A stretch of 64,000 nt of DNA. Source: Clostridia bacterium. GTDB taxonomy: Bacteria > Bacillota > Clostridia > Christensenellales > CAG-138. The notes under the pieces are model-generated. The model was given only the letters and a program-made list of their open reading frames with translations. It had not been told where the DNA came from and did no database searches. Each line of letters starts with the position of its first letter. Position 1 is the stretch's first letter. The translations under genes and the position numbers were made by a program. Shown here piece after piece: positions 35,354 to 44,352 of this stretch. The DNA lies in NCBI GenBank assembly GCA_030526425.1, contig JAUNCT010000008.1:1-64000 (forward strand), in the 5' to 3' direction.

Positions 35354-36384
35354 TCGGCGCTCTCCAAGTATCCCATCAGCCGCTCGATGAGCGGCGTTTT
35401 TTCTTCCGCGGGGAGGAAGGACGCCTTCACGCTGTTGATGTTGCAGCGGATGAGGTCGTTGCAGGTGAGCCCCATTTCGGTGAGGCAGTGGTCGTACTCC
35501 GTATCGAGGTCGATGCCGGAGAGGATCATGTTGTCGGTGTTGATCGTGCAGGACATGCCCATGGCGATGAGCCGTTTCAGCGGGTGCTCCCCGTAGGAGG
35601 GCTGCGTTTCGCACTGGATGTTGCTCGTCGGGCAGATCTCGAGGGTGACGCCGTCGCGGATGGCGCGCGCACACAGCGCCTCATCGTTGAAGATGTGGTG
35701 CCCGTGACCGATGCGCTTGGTGCCGAAATCCAAGGCGTCCCGCACGGTGTCGGGACCTTGGCTGTCGCCCGCGTGGCAGGTGAACGGCACGCCGAGCTCC
35801 TTCGCGAGGTCGAACACGGGGGCGAAGTTTTTGAGCGGCACGATGCCCTCCGCACCCGCGAGGTCGATGGCGACGACGCCCGTTTTTTCGGGGATGAACT
35901 GCGCAGCGAGGCGCACTGTCTCGAGGTTCGCTTCCATGTTCGCCTGCTCGCTGCCGACGCACATCGTGCAGAGGATGATGCCGGTTTGGATGCCGGGGTT
36001 TGCCGCGAGCCCGCGCTTGCGCCCCTCGAGCACGGCTTCGATCGCGTCGCGCTGGGTGAGCGCCGCTCTCGTGTGCAGCTGCGGCGCGAAGCGGATCTCC
36101 GCGTAGGCGAGCCCCTGCGACGCCAAAAGGGCGATGAGCTCTTCGGTCACGCGGGTGAGGGACGCGGCGTCCTGCAGGATGGACAGGGGCATTTCGAACC
36201 GCGCGAGATATTCGTTCACGCTGCGGCAATCCGCCGTGACGGTGATGAAATTCCGGAAACCCTCGAGCGTTTCGGCGGGGAGGGGGATGTTGCGCTCCTT
36301 CGCGAGTTCCCACGCGGTCTCCGCGAGCATGGAACCGTCGAGGTGCAGGTGCAGGTCGCATTTCGGGAAGGGATACTTCGGCAT
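35350..36384 (-). CDS. add: Adenosine deaminase
   Basis: 344 aa, usual length. Metal and catalytic motifs: CDLHLHLDGSM near residue 10, VPFTCHAGDSQGP (His and Glu-position region), KRIGHGHHI, LEICPTSNIQC and CTINTDNM (Asp-Asp region). It deaminates adenosine to inosine with a zinc centre. It starts a few bases after the esterase stop and its own stop overlaps the CobW-type GTPase start, so the genes are co-translated. Confidence 0.92.
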   Translation of the reverse strand: MPKYPFPKCDLHLHLDGSMLAETAWELAKERNIPLPAETLEGFRNFITVTADCRSVNEYLARFEMPLSILQDAASLTRVTEELIALLASQGLAYAEIRFAPQLHTRAALTQRDAIEAVLEGRKRGLAANPGIQTGIILCTMCVGSEQANMEANLETVRLAAQFIPEKTGVVAIDLAGAEGIVPLKNFAPVFDLAKELGVPFTCHAGDSQGPDTVRDALDFGTKRIGHGHHIFNDEALCARAIRDGVTLEICPTSNIQCETQPSYGEHPLKRLIAMGMSCTINTDNMILSGIDLDTEYDHCLTEMGLTCNDLIRCNINSVKASFLPAEEKTPLIERLMGYLESAE

Positions 36385-36387
36385 GGT

Positions 36388-37206
36388 TCAGACCTCCTTG
36401 TCGGCAAGTGCGTTGACGAAATCCACCACGAGCGCGGCGACCTTATGGCGCTCATGCGCGTAGGTCGAGCCGTGCGGCGAATCCGGCAGCAGGTGTTCGG
36501 TGAGCGGGACGGCTTGAGACAGACCCCGCTTGAGGAGTTCCGGCGAAACGTCGTCGACCTTGTTGTCGCGCCCCGCCCAAATGGCGCACACGGGGCAGCG
36601 GATATCGCCGAGGCGCTTGTTCAGATCGTTTATCAGGCGCTGCAGATCCTTGAGCTTGCGGGTGTCCATGCCGTCGATCATGCGGGAATACAGGTCGTAA
36701 TCCGTATCCTCGGGGTGGCGGTTCTCGTTTTCGTAACGGATGTAGGGGAAGAGCGGGCTGATGAGGCGCGCGCAGCGGAGGTAGGGCTTCATTTTCAGCG
36801 GCGCCGAGATGAGCACCGCGCCCGCGCACTCCTTACGGGCGGCGACTTCCCCCGCGAGGATGCCGCCGAGGCTGAGACCGACGGGGATGATGCGCGTGCA
36901 CCCCTCCGCCTTCAGCTTGTCGTAGGCGCCGAGCGCCGTGGCGAGCCACTCGTTTTCGTTGGCCTTGCCGAAATCGCGCACGGTGGTGCCGTGCCCCGCG
37001 AGCGTCGGCGCGACGACGGTGTACCCCGCACGGACCAATGCGTCCGCCGTGGGGCGGACGTTCGCGGGCGTCCCCGTGATGCCGTGCAGAACGATGCAGC
37101 CCGTTTTGCCGCCTTTCGCGAACAGGGGCTCCGTCGCCGCGTTGGGGACCATGGGCGTGTCGATATAGTCGTAATTTCCGGAAACATCGAAACCGAAGAT
37201 CTTCAT
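36388..37206 (-). CDS. Alpha/beta hydrolase, carboxylesterase type
   Basis: 272 aa from the ATG at 37206, after AAGGAGAAC. Features are the oxyanion motif VLHGITGTPANVR near residue 42, the nucleophile elbow VGLSLGGILAGEV near residue 108, an Asp in IWAGRDNKVDDVSP and a His in LPDSPHGSTYAHE. This pattern is that of Firmicute carboxylesterase Est30/YvaK and monoacylglycerol lipase relatives. It hydrolyses a short or medium acyl ester. It sits between murC and add in a minus-strand operon. Confidence 0.88.
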   Translation of the reverse strand: MKIFGFDVSGNYDYIDTPMVPNAATEPLFAKGGKTGCIVLHGITGTPANVRPTADALVRAGYTVVAPTLAGHGTTVRDFGKANENEWLATALGAYDKLKAEGCTRIIPVGLSLGGILAGEVAARKECAGAVLISAPLKMKPYLRCARLISPLFPYIRYENENRHPEDTDYDLYSRMIDGMDTRKLKDLQRLINDLNKRLGDIRCPVCAIWAGRDNKVDDVSPELLKRGLSQAVPLTEHLLPDSPHGSTYAHERHKVAALVVDFVNALADKEV

Positions 37207-37268
37207 GAACTGTTCTCCTTGTGAAAACGACGGCGTTGGGCACGCCGCCGTTGTGGTTTTGGATATGC

Positions 37269-38630
37269 TTACAGCAGTTTTTTGGTTTGACGGAACACGT
37301 CGCCCGAGCCGACGGCGACGACGAGGTCGCCCGGTTTGCCGTTTTCGTCGAGCCAGGTGCGGATCGCTTCGAAAGTGCCGAGGTACAGCGCGTTGCCGGT
37401 GGCGGCATTGATACCCGCGACCATGTCCTTCGCGTGGACGATGCCCGTGTCGACCTCGCGACCGGGGTAGATATCCGGCACGAGGACCTTGTCCGCCGCG
37501 CCGAAGCAGGTGACGTTCTCGCAGAAGAGGGTGCGCGCGCGGGTATAACTGTTGCACTGGAAGATGCAGAACAGCCGTTCGTGCGGGACGCGGCTCGCGG
37601 CGTTCAGCGTCGCGCGGATCTCACCGGGGTGGTGGGCATAGTCGTGGTAGTAGCGGATGCCGTTGCGCTCGCCGTAGAACTCGAAGCGGCGCTTCGTGTT
37701 TTGGAACTCGTGCATCGCTTCGGCGTAGACCTCGAACGGGATGCCGAACTCTTCGGAAACGATCCACGCGGCGATGGCGTTCTGCACGTTGTGTTCACCG
37801 GGCACGGACAGCTGCACCTTGCCGAGCTCCGCGCCGTCCTTCACGAGGGTGAAGCAAGGGAAGCCGTGTTCGTCGTAAGCGATGTCCTTTGCGGTGTAGC
37901 TGCCGTTTTTGAGACCGAAGGTCTTCACGCGGTGCGTATCGTTTGCCGCGAGCTTCGCGACGCGCGCATCGTCGGCGTTGGCGATGAACAGACCGTTTTC
38001 GGGCAGCAGCTTGAGGAACTTCCCGAACGCCGCGACGATGTGGTCCATATCCTTGTAGTAATCGAGATGGTCGTCGTCGATGTTGTTGATGATGGCGACC
38101 GTCGGCGCGAGGGTGAGGAAGCTTTCCACGTATTCGCAGGCTTCGGTGATGAAGCAATCGTCGTGACCGACGCGCACGCCGCCGCCGAGCAGGTCGACGT
38201 AGCCGCCGACGTGGACGGTCGCATCCTTCCCGGCGACCTTGTTGATGTAGGCGAGCATGGAGGTGATGGTCGTTTTGCCGTGGCAGCCCGCGACGGCGAC
38301 GACATCCTTGAAGCGCGCGGAGATCTGCCCGAGGGCTTCGGAACGCTCGAGTTCCGGAATGCCGAGCTCCTTCGCCATCACGCGCTCGGGGTTTTCGGGC
38401 TTGATGGCGGCGCTGTAAACGACGAGGTCGGCGTCCTTCAGGTATTCGCCGGTGTGTCCGGCGCTCCAGCGGATGCCCGCTTCGTCCAGAGAGGGGGTGA
38501 ACTGCGTGGCCTCACGGTCGCTGCCGGTGACCTCGTGTCCCTGGGATTTCAAAATCAAGGCGAGGCCGTTCATGCTGCACCCGCCGATGCCGATCAGGTG
38601 GATGCGTTTCGCATTGTCGATATGTGCCAT
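37269..38630 (-). CDS. murC: UDP-N-acetylmuramate--L-alanine ligase
   Basis: 453 aa, normal length. MurC features are the N-terminal Rossmann motif HLIGIGGCSMNGLALIL, the ATP loop AVAGCHGKTTITSMLA near residue 110, INNIDDDHLDYYKD, and the C-terminal ligand domain with YYHDYAHHPGEIRATL near residue 335. It adds L-alanine to UDP-MurNAc in the cytosol, the first peptide step of peptidoglycan synthesis. It is the first gene of the minus-strand operon. GGAGCGAAT precedes the ATG. Confidence 0.97.
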   Translation of the reverse strand: MAHIDNAKRIHLIGIGGCSMNGLALILKSQGHEVTGSDREATQFTPSLDEAGIRWSAGHTGEYLKDADLVVYSAAIKPENPERVMAKELGIPELERSEALGQISARFKDVVAVAGCHGKTTITSMLAYINKVAGKDATVHVGGYVDLLGGGVRVGHDDCFITEACEYVESFLTLAPTVAIINNIDDDHLDYYKDMDHIVAAFGKFLKLLPENGLFIANADDARVAKLAANDTHRVKTFGLKNGSYTAKDIAYDEHGFPCFTLVKDGAELGKVQLSVPGEHNVQNAIAAWIVSEEFGIPFEVYAEAMHEFQNTKRRFEFYGERNGIRYYHDYAHHPGEIRATLNAASRVPHERLFCIFQCNSYTRARTLFCENVTCFGAADKVLVPDIYPGREVDTGIVHAKDMVAGINAATGNALYLGTFEAIRTWLDENGKPGDLVVAVGSGDVFRQTKKLL

Positions 38631-38662
38631 ATTCGCTCCTTTGTGTCTTGTTTGAATATCTC

Positions 38663-38692
38663 ATTATACATCCTCGGGCGGGCGGGGCGCAA
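38663..38692 (-). promoter_or_regulatory. Probable promoter of the murC operon
   Basis: On the minus strand TTGCGC, 18-base spacer, TATAAT (38668-38663). The -10 is perfect; the -35 matches only its TTG half. Confidence 0.55.
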
Positions 38693-38714
38693 GCGGAGCG
38701 GGGCGGCGCGGAAA

Positions 38715-38743
38715 TTGACGCGACCCAAGCGGAATGGTATGAT
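38715..38743 (+). promoter_or_regulatory. Promoter of the envelope glycosylation-like operon
   Basis: TTGACG at 38715-38720, 17-base spacer, TATGAT at 38738-38743. It is divergent from the murC promoter. Confidence 0.75.
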
Positions 38744-38793
38744 TTTGGCGTGTATCGCCGTAAATCAAGAAGGCGGACAAAGGAACGGAAACC

Positions 38794-40284
38794 ATGGAAA
38801 CGAAGAAAACGGAAAAGCGCGGGGACGGGCTGAAGACCGCGGCGTGGATCGCCGCGGCGGTGTTTTTGCTGTCGCTCATCCCGGTGCTGTATGTATCGCG
38901 CTACGCGCACCCTTTGACGGATGATTACAACTTCGGTTTTGCCGTGCATCGCGCGGTGGAGAACGGGGAGGGACTTTTGGGCGTGCTGCGCGCAGCTTGG
39001 GCGACCGCGCTCGACAATTACCGCAACTGGCAGGGGACCTTCGCGGCGCTGTTCGTGTTTGCCCTGCAGCCGGGCGCGTTCGGCGACGGGTGGTATTTCC
39101 TCACGACCTTCCTCATGACCGGAGCGCTGACGGCTTCGGTGTTCACGCTGTTCCGCACGGTGCTGAAGACCGCCCACGGGTGCCGCCGCGCGGCGTGGAT
39201 CGCGCTTGCTTCCGCCGCGTGCTTTCTGATGGTGCAGCGCGCGCCCGACAAGCATCAGGCCTTCTATTGGTTCAACGGCAGCAGCTACTACACGCTGTTC
39301 TTTGCGCTGATGCTGCTGCTCGTTGCGGCGCTCGTGCGCATCGCCGCGGGGAAGGGCGGCGCCGCGTTGACGGTCTTTTCGGTGCTCGCCGCCTTTTTGC
39401 TCGGCGGCGGCAACTACAGCACGGGGCTGTTGACGCTCGAACTTCTGGTGCTGCTGACGGCGGCGCTGTTTTTCGCAAAGCACCCCGCAAAGGTCAAAAC
39501 GCTCGTTGCCGCCTGCGCCTGCGCGGGGGCGTTCCTCATCAGCACGCTGTGCCCCGGGAACGCGGCGCGGACGCTCGAAAACGCCGCGAACTCCCTGCCA
39601 CCGGTGACGGCGGTGCTCCGCTCCTTCGCGGAGGGCGCGCGCTTCGTTTGGACGCACACGGGATTTTGGGAGGTGCTGTACCTGATGTTCCTCTTCCCGG
39701 TGCTGCTCGGCGTGACGCGCGGGACCGGGCGGCGTTTCCCCTTGCCCGCAGGCGCGGCGGCGCTCGGCTTCTGCCTGTTTTGCTCGCTGCTCACGCCCCC
39801 GCTGTACGCCATGGGCTACATCGGCGAGGGGCGCCAGCTCGACATCTATTACGACGCGCTGATCCTCCTTTGGAGCTTTGTCCTTTGGTACGTGTGCGGC
39901 TGGCTCAACACGAGGCATGCGGCGCGGACGGAGGCGCTTTGCGCAAGGGTGCGTGCGTTTCCGAAAACCAAGCTTGTGTGCGCTGGGGCGGTCTTCACAC
40001 TGCTGTGCGCGGGGCATATCGCCGCCAATACGGCGGAGCTCGGGCGGCTGACGGGCGTGAACACCGCGGTCTCCCTCGTCCGCGGGACGGCGGCGGATTA
40101 CGACCGCCGCTACCGGGAGATGCTGGAAACGATGGCTTCGGAGGAAACGGACGTGGCGGTCGCGGAGCTGGAGCCGCACCCCGTGTTTTTCGGAAAGCTG
40201 TACCTGACGGACGACCCACGCGAGTGGGCGAACGAACAGCTGGCGGCGTGGTTCGGCAAGAACAGCGTCGTATTGAAGCATTGA
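38794..40284 (+). CDS. Polytopic membrane protein, DUF6056-like
   Basis: 496 aa with about ten to twelve membrane segments. The first periplasmic loop holds SRYAHPLTDDYNFGFAVH, with an acidic pair, then NYRNWQGTFAALFVFALQPG; these match the DUF6056 pattern and recall GT-C glycosyltransferases, whose first loop has the catalytic Asp. It probably uses a lipid-linked sugar or modifies a wall polymer, though enzyme activity is inferred only. It is first in a three-gene operon with another GT-C-like protein and a YfhO protein. Confidence 0.7.
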   Translation: METKKTEKRGDGLKTAAWIAAAVFLLSLIPVLYVSRYAHPLTDDYNFGFAVHRAVENGEGLLGVLRAAWATALDNYRNWQGTFAALFVFALQPGAFGDGWYFLTTFLMTGALTASVFTLFRTVLKTAHGCRRAAWIALASAACFLMVQRAPDKHQAFYWFNGSSYYTLFFALMLLLVAALVRIAAGKGGAALTVFSVLAAFLLGGGNYSTGLLTLELLVLLTAALFFAKHPAKVKTLVAACACAGAFLISTLCPGNAARTLENAANSLPPVTAVLRSFAEGARFVWTHTGFWEVLYLMFLFPVLLGVTRGTGRRFPLPAGAAALGFCLFCSLLTPPLYAMGYIGEGRQLDIYYDALILLWSFVLWYVCGWLNTRHAARTEALCARVRAFPKTKLVCAGAVFTLLCAGHIAANTAELGRLTGVNTAVSLVRGTAADYDRRYREMLETMASEETDVAVAELEPHPVFFGKLYLTDDPREWANEQLAAWFGKNSVVLKH

Positions 40285-40294
40285 GGTGACCGAC

Positions 40295-41848
40295 ATGAAG
40301 AAAACAGACCGGACGGACCGCATCATCGCGCTGCTGCTGGCGGTGGCGGTGTTTGCCCTGACCCTGACCTGCACGACCGACCGCCCCTTCTGGGGGGACG
40401 ACTACGCCGCCTACCTCAACGAGGGCATCGCCATCGCGGAGGGACGCTTCGGGGAACAGAAGGCGTTGAACTACCGCGCGCACCCGACGGATATCCGGAA
40501 CCCGCAGGTCACCCAAAGCGGGGAGCTGACCTATGTTTGGGGCTATCCGCTGCTGATCGCGGGGGTGTATTCCCTCGTGGGGTACGATGCCGGAAGCATG
40601 GTGTGGTACCGCATGATCTCCGTCGGGTTCTTTGCGGTCTTCACGGGGGTGTTCTACCTGTGGTGCCGCAGGCGTTTCCCGCGGTGGGGGGCTTTGCCGC
40701 TCGCGGCGTTCCTCGGCACGTGCCGCGTGCTGTACGGCGGCATCGACATGTATTATTCGGATGTGCTGTTCGTTTCGCTGACGGGCATCGCGCTGTACCT
40801 TGCGGAGCGCTTCACCGACACGGAGCGGGGAAAGGGGCGTGTGCTGTGCGGGCTCCTTTTGGGGCTGACGCTCTTCCTTGCCAAGGAAACGCGCCACAAC
40901 GGCTTCTCGGTCGCGCTCGCGGCGTTCGGCGGGCTTGCTCTCGACCTGTTCCGCACGCCGAAGGAACGCCGGAAGGAAAAGGCGAAGGCGGCGCTCATCC
41001 CGCTTGCGGCGATGCTCGTGCCGCTCATCGTGCTCGAGGGCTTCGTGTTCGGGAAGGCGACAAGCGACGGAATGCCGCACTGCGACCTCAAGACCTTTTT
41101 GTTCAACCTGCGCTACGCCGTGTACACCGTGAAGGATTGGCTCGCGGCGAGCCTGCTGTTCCGCCCGTGGAGCGCCGGGATGACGGTGCCCGCAACGATG
41201 AAGCTCGTCGCCTACGGCATGATGGCGGTGATGGGCGTGGGGCTGATCGGCAGGATGCTCCCTCGGGAATGGCATTACGCGATCTTTGCGGCGGGCAACC
41301 TCATCGGCGTTTCGCTGCTGCCCTTCGCGGCGGATCAGAGCGGACGCTACCATTACTTTCTGCTGCCGTTCGCGGTGCTGTGCTTCGGTTACGGGGTTCG
41401 GGTGCTGTGGGGGCTGTGCAAAAAGCTTTCGAAGGGGCGCCTTGCCCCGAAGCCCCGGCTGCAAAGGCTCGTGTGGATCCCCGTGGGGGCGTACTGCATC
41501 GCCGCGTGCGGGCTGACGCTTGCCGGAGGACCCGCCCCGCTCGACGCGGCGGACTGCGCTTACGGTGTGGACGCGCTGGAAATGTACGCCTACATCCGCG
41601 AAAACACCGCGGAGGACTGCACCATCCTCACGCAGAAGCCGCGCGTGCTGCGGCTGAACACGGGCAGGGACTGCATCGCCATCGCGAACGGACACACGGC
41701 GGGCGAGGCGCAGTACTTCCTCGATATCCGCGCGAATTACTATTCGGACACCGTGCCGAAGGAGCTGATCGCAACGCTCGGCAAGGAGGAGCTGCGGCGC
41801 ATCGGAAACCTCACGCTGTACCGGCTGACGGAGGGGAACGGGGAATGA
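40295..41848 (+). CDS. GT-C type glycosyltransferase-like membrane protein
   Basis: 517 aa from ATG 40295, which has GAGGTG six bases upstream; a GTG at 40286 is possible. About eleven membrane segments. The first outer loop contains TDRPFWGDDYAAYLNEGIA, resembling the acidic catalytic loop of PMT/ArnT family 39 enzymes, then YVWGYPLLIAGVYSLVGYDA. The C-terminal soluble part follows the last segment near residue 410. It likely transfers a sugar from a polyprenyl-phosphate donor to an envelope acceptor. Acceptor unknown. Confidence 0.75.
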   Translation: MKKTDRTDRIIALLLAVAVFALTLTCTTDRPFWGDDYAAYLNEGIAIAEGRFGEQKALNYRAHPTDIRNPQVTQSGELTYVWGYPLLIAGVYSLVGYDAGSMVWYRMISVGFFAVFTGVFYLWCRRRFPRWGALPLAAFLGTCRVLYGGIDMYYSDVLFVSLTGIALYLAERFTDTERGKGRVLCGLLLGLTLFLAKETRHNGFSVALAAFGGLALDLFRTPKERRKEKAKAALIPLAAMLVPLIVLEGFVFGKATSDGMPHCDLKTFLFNLRYAVYTVKDWLAASLLFRPWSAGMTVPATMKLVAYGMMAVMGVGLIGRMLPREWHYAIFAAGNLIGVSLLPFAADQSGRYHYFLLPFAVLCFGYGVRVLWGLCKKLSKGRLAPKPRLQRLVWIPVGAYCIAACGLTLAGGPAPLDAADCAYGVDALEMYAYIRENTAEDCTILTQKPRVLRLNTGRDCIAIANGHTAGEAQYFLDIRANYYSDTVPKELIATLGKEELRRIGNLTLYRLTEGNGE

Positions 41849-44175
41849 TGAGCTTTGTGCGCAAACACACCGTGACCGCGGCGTTTTTGCTGTCGTTCCT
41901 CATGGCTTCCGCCGTGTTCGTGCCGAAGATGTGGGCGAACGGCGGGCTGTTCGCCCTTACGAGCGATTTCACCGCGCAGCAGATCCCCTTCGGGATGCTC
42001 ATGAACGAGGGCGTCAAAAGCGGGGCGCTGTGGAACGCGGGCATCGACCTCGGCGGCAACCTGTTGGAAAGCTTCGGCTTTTACAACCTCGGCAGTCCGT
42101 TCTTTCTCGTGACGCTGCTTTTCCCCGCGGCGGCTTACCCGTATCTCATGGGTTGGCTGATGATTTTGAAGTTCGCGGTGGCGGGCGCGACGGCGGCGCT
42201 GTACCTGAAGCGCAGGGTCAAAACCCCGCTTGCGGTGCTGTTCGGCGCGGTGCTGTACGCGTTTTCGGGCTATGCGGTCATCGGCATCGTGTTCTATCAC
42301 TTTCTCGATGTGGTGGCGCTGTTCCCGCTGATGCTGTGGGCGTTCGACGCCCTGATGGAAGACGGGCAGCGCAACCGGTTCGCGCCCGCGTGCTTTGTGA
42401 ACCTGTGCGCGAACCCCGTGTTCTTTTTCGGCAGCGCGTGCTTCACGGTGCTGTACTGGCTGTTTTTGTATGTGTTTCCCGCAAAGCGCGAACAGCGGCT
42501 GAAGCCCCTGTGGCGGGCAACGGGGCGTGCGCTTGCCGAAGCCGCCGCGGGTTGTATGCTGGCGGGGGTGCTGCTCGTGCCGACGGTGACGGGGCTTCTC
42601 GGGAACGCGCGTGCGACGAACACGATGTCGCTGCGGAACGGGCTGATCCCCTCGAAGGTGCACATTCTCATGCGGTGGATGGCGGTGTTCCTGCCGCCCG
42701 AGAACATGAATGCGTATTCCGCCGTGCTGACCAAGGCGTGGGGCACGTGGTCGCTGTACCTGCCGCTGTGCGGAAGCTGTTTTGCCATCGCCTATGCGGT
42801 GACGGAGAAGGACGGGCTCGCGCGGTTTTTGCGGGTGCTGGCGGTGTTTCTCGCGGTGCCCATCCTCGGGAGCGTGTTCACCGCCTTTGCCGCGGAGGAA
42901 TACGGGCGCTGGTATTACATGCCCGCGTTGATGGCGGCGCTCGCCTCGGCGAAGGTCTTCGAAAGCACGGAACGGCGGGGGCTTCGTCGCGCGTGCCTGA
43001 TCTCATTCGCTGCGATCGCGGCATATGTGCTCGCGACGGCGGTGCTCGGGACCCGCTTGGGAACGCCGGTGCTCCGACCGAACCGTTATGCGCTTTCCGT
43101 GGGGATCGCGGTGGCGTCGCTGCTGTGCTGCCTGATATTCAAAACATACGGCGGGCACGCGGGGGTGCGCAAAGGCTTTTTCGCCCTGACGGTGCTGTGC
43201 GCCGCGGCGCTGCTTGCCGTGGAGACCGTGCGCTATTCCTCGGACGGGCGGGAGGATTTCCGTTGGGGAGCGCGCGTGACGGAGCCGGGGTATTCGGCGG
43301 CGAAGGTCGCCCTTGCGACGGAGCCGGGCGCGGACCTGCCGCGGGACGTGCTGCCTTACCGGTATTGCTTCGATGAGGGCACCGGTCGTTACAACGTGAA
43401 CTTCGGCATGGCGCATGCGCTGCCGACGACGGGCTCGTTCATTTCCACGGCGGAAAGCGGCGTGTTCGCGCTGTACGGGGCGCTCGGCAAGCCGCGCACC
43501 ATCTTTTCCCACACCGGACCCGCGGGCGTGACCGAGCTGCTCGGCGGCAGGTATGTCGTATCCGCAGAACGCCCGGAGGACGGGACGGAAGCTGCGGAGC
43601 TTGTGACCTCGGTGGGGCAGACCTTCTACCGGTATGAGAACGCGAACGCGCTGCCGCTCGGCACCGTGTACACCGAATACATCACGCGGAGCGAGCTTGC
43701 CCAAGTGAGCAAGGATGACCGTGCGGCGGTGATGCTGCGCGCGCTCGTCGTGCCCGACGAAGCGGAAGCGACCGTGCGAAAGACGCTGGCACATTGCGAT
43801 GATTTCACTGCGCTCGGGGCGGCGGATGCCGCCGATGCCGCGGGCTCGCACACCGCGGGGGAGACGCTCTCCTTCCGGGAGGAAAAGGACGCCTTCACCT
43901 GCACCGTGCGCGCGGATGCGGACGCTTACGCCTTTTTCTCCGTGCCGCACAACCGTTGGTGGAAGGCGACGGTGAACGGGAACCCGGCGGAGATCCTCGA
44001 TATTTGCGGGCTGATGGCAGTGCCCGTGACCGCGGGTGAGAACGAAATCGCCTTTGAGTACGATTACGCGCCGCTGCGCTGCGGCATCGCCATGACCGCC
44101 GCGGGCGCGCTGCTGTGGGCGGGAACCGCCGCAGTGACCCGAAGGAAAGACAAAAGAACGAAAAACGACGCATAA
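41845..44175 (+). CDS. YfhO family membrane protein
   Basis: 776 aa from ATG 41845, overlapping the previous stop (ATGA). About twelve to fourteen membrane segments, a long outer domain (roughly residues 470-740) and a last segment near the basic C-terminus. SDFTAQQIPFGMLMNEGVKSGALWNAGIDLGG and WGTWSLYLPL are typical of YfhO, which in Firmicutes glycosylates lipoteichoic acid or related polymers. FSVPHNRWWKATVNGNP near residue 700 is a family hallmark. The three-gene operon likely modifies a cell-wall polymer. Confidence 0.87.
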   Translation: MMSFVRKHTVTAAFLLSFLMASAVFVPKMWANGGLFALTSDFTAQQIPFGMLMNEGVKSGALWNAGIDLGGNLLESFGFYNLGSPFFLVTLLFPAAAYPYLMGWLMILKFAVAGATAALYLKRRVKTPLAVLFGAVLYAFSGYAVIGIVFYHFLDVVALFPLMLWAFDALMEDGQRNRFAPACFVNLCANPVFFFGSACFTVLYWLFLYVFPAKREQRLKPLWRATGRALAEAAAGCMLAGVLLVPTVTGLLGNARATNTMSLRNGLIPSKVHILMRWMAVFLPPENMNAYSAVLTKAWGTWSLYLPLCGSCFAIAYAVTEKDGLARFLRVLAVFLAVPILGSVFTAFAAEEYGRWYYMPALMAALASAKVFESTERRGLRRACLISFAAIAAYVLATAVLGTRLGTPVLRPNRYALSVGIAVASLLCCLIFKTYGGHAGVRKGFFALTVLCAAALLAVETVRYSSDGREDFRWGARVTEPGYSAAKVALATEPGADLPRDVLPYRYCFDEGTGRYNVNFGMAHALPTTGSFISTAESGVFALYGALGKPRTIFSHTGPAGVTELLGGRYVVSAERPEDGTEAAELVTSVGQTFYRYENANALPLGTVYTEYITRSELAQVSKDDRAAVMLRALVVPDEAEATVRKTLAHCDDFTALGAADAADAAGSHTAGETLSFREEKDAFTCTVRADADAYAFFSVPHNRWWKATVNGNPAEILDICGLMAVPVTAGENEIAFEYDYAPLRCGIAMTAAGALLWAGTAAVTRRKDKRTKNDA

Positions 44176-44179
44176 CGAG

Positions 44180-44209
44180 AACCGGCGGACCCGAGAGGGT
44201 CCGCCGGTT
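44180..44209 (+). terminator. Hairpin terminator after yfhO-like gene
   Basis: A perfect 13-base stem AACCGGCGGACCC and complement with a GAGA loop. The T-run is short. Confidence 0.7.
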
Positions 44210-44306
44210 TGTGCTTCGGGGCATGGCGCCGTTCGCAAAAGCGGAGGAGCGGGGGAGGCTTTTCCAGGTAAACACGGTAACGCCGGTGTGATATCGGGGC
44301 AATGAA

Positions 44307-44336
44307 AAAGGGACGCCGCCGGAGCGGTGTCCCTTT
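44307..44336 (-). terminator. Terminator of the NlpC/P60 gene
   Basis: A 13-base stem (AAAGGGACACCGC with GCGGCGTCCCTTT in minus-strand sense) with a four-base loop. The minus strand continues in TTTTT. Confidence 0.8.
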
Positions 44337-44352
44337 GGTATTTTGGGTTTCG

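Noticed and set aside
40537-44175. A single 1212-codon gene covering the GT-C-like and YfhO-like region
   Set aside because: Its first 430 codons are an out-of-frame reading of the GT-C-like gene. The YfhO protein has its own ATG at 41845 overlapping the previous stop, so no fusion is needed.
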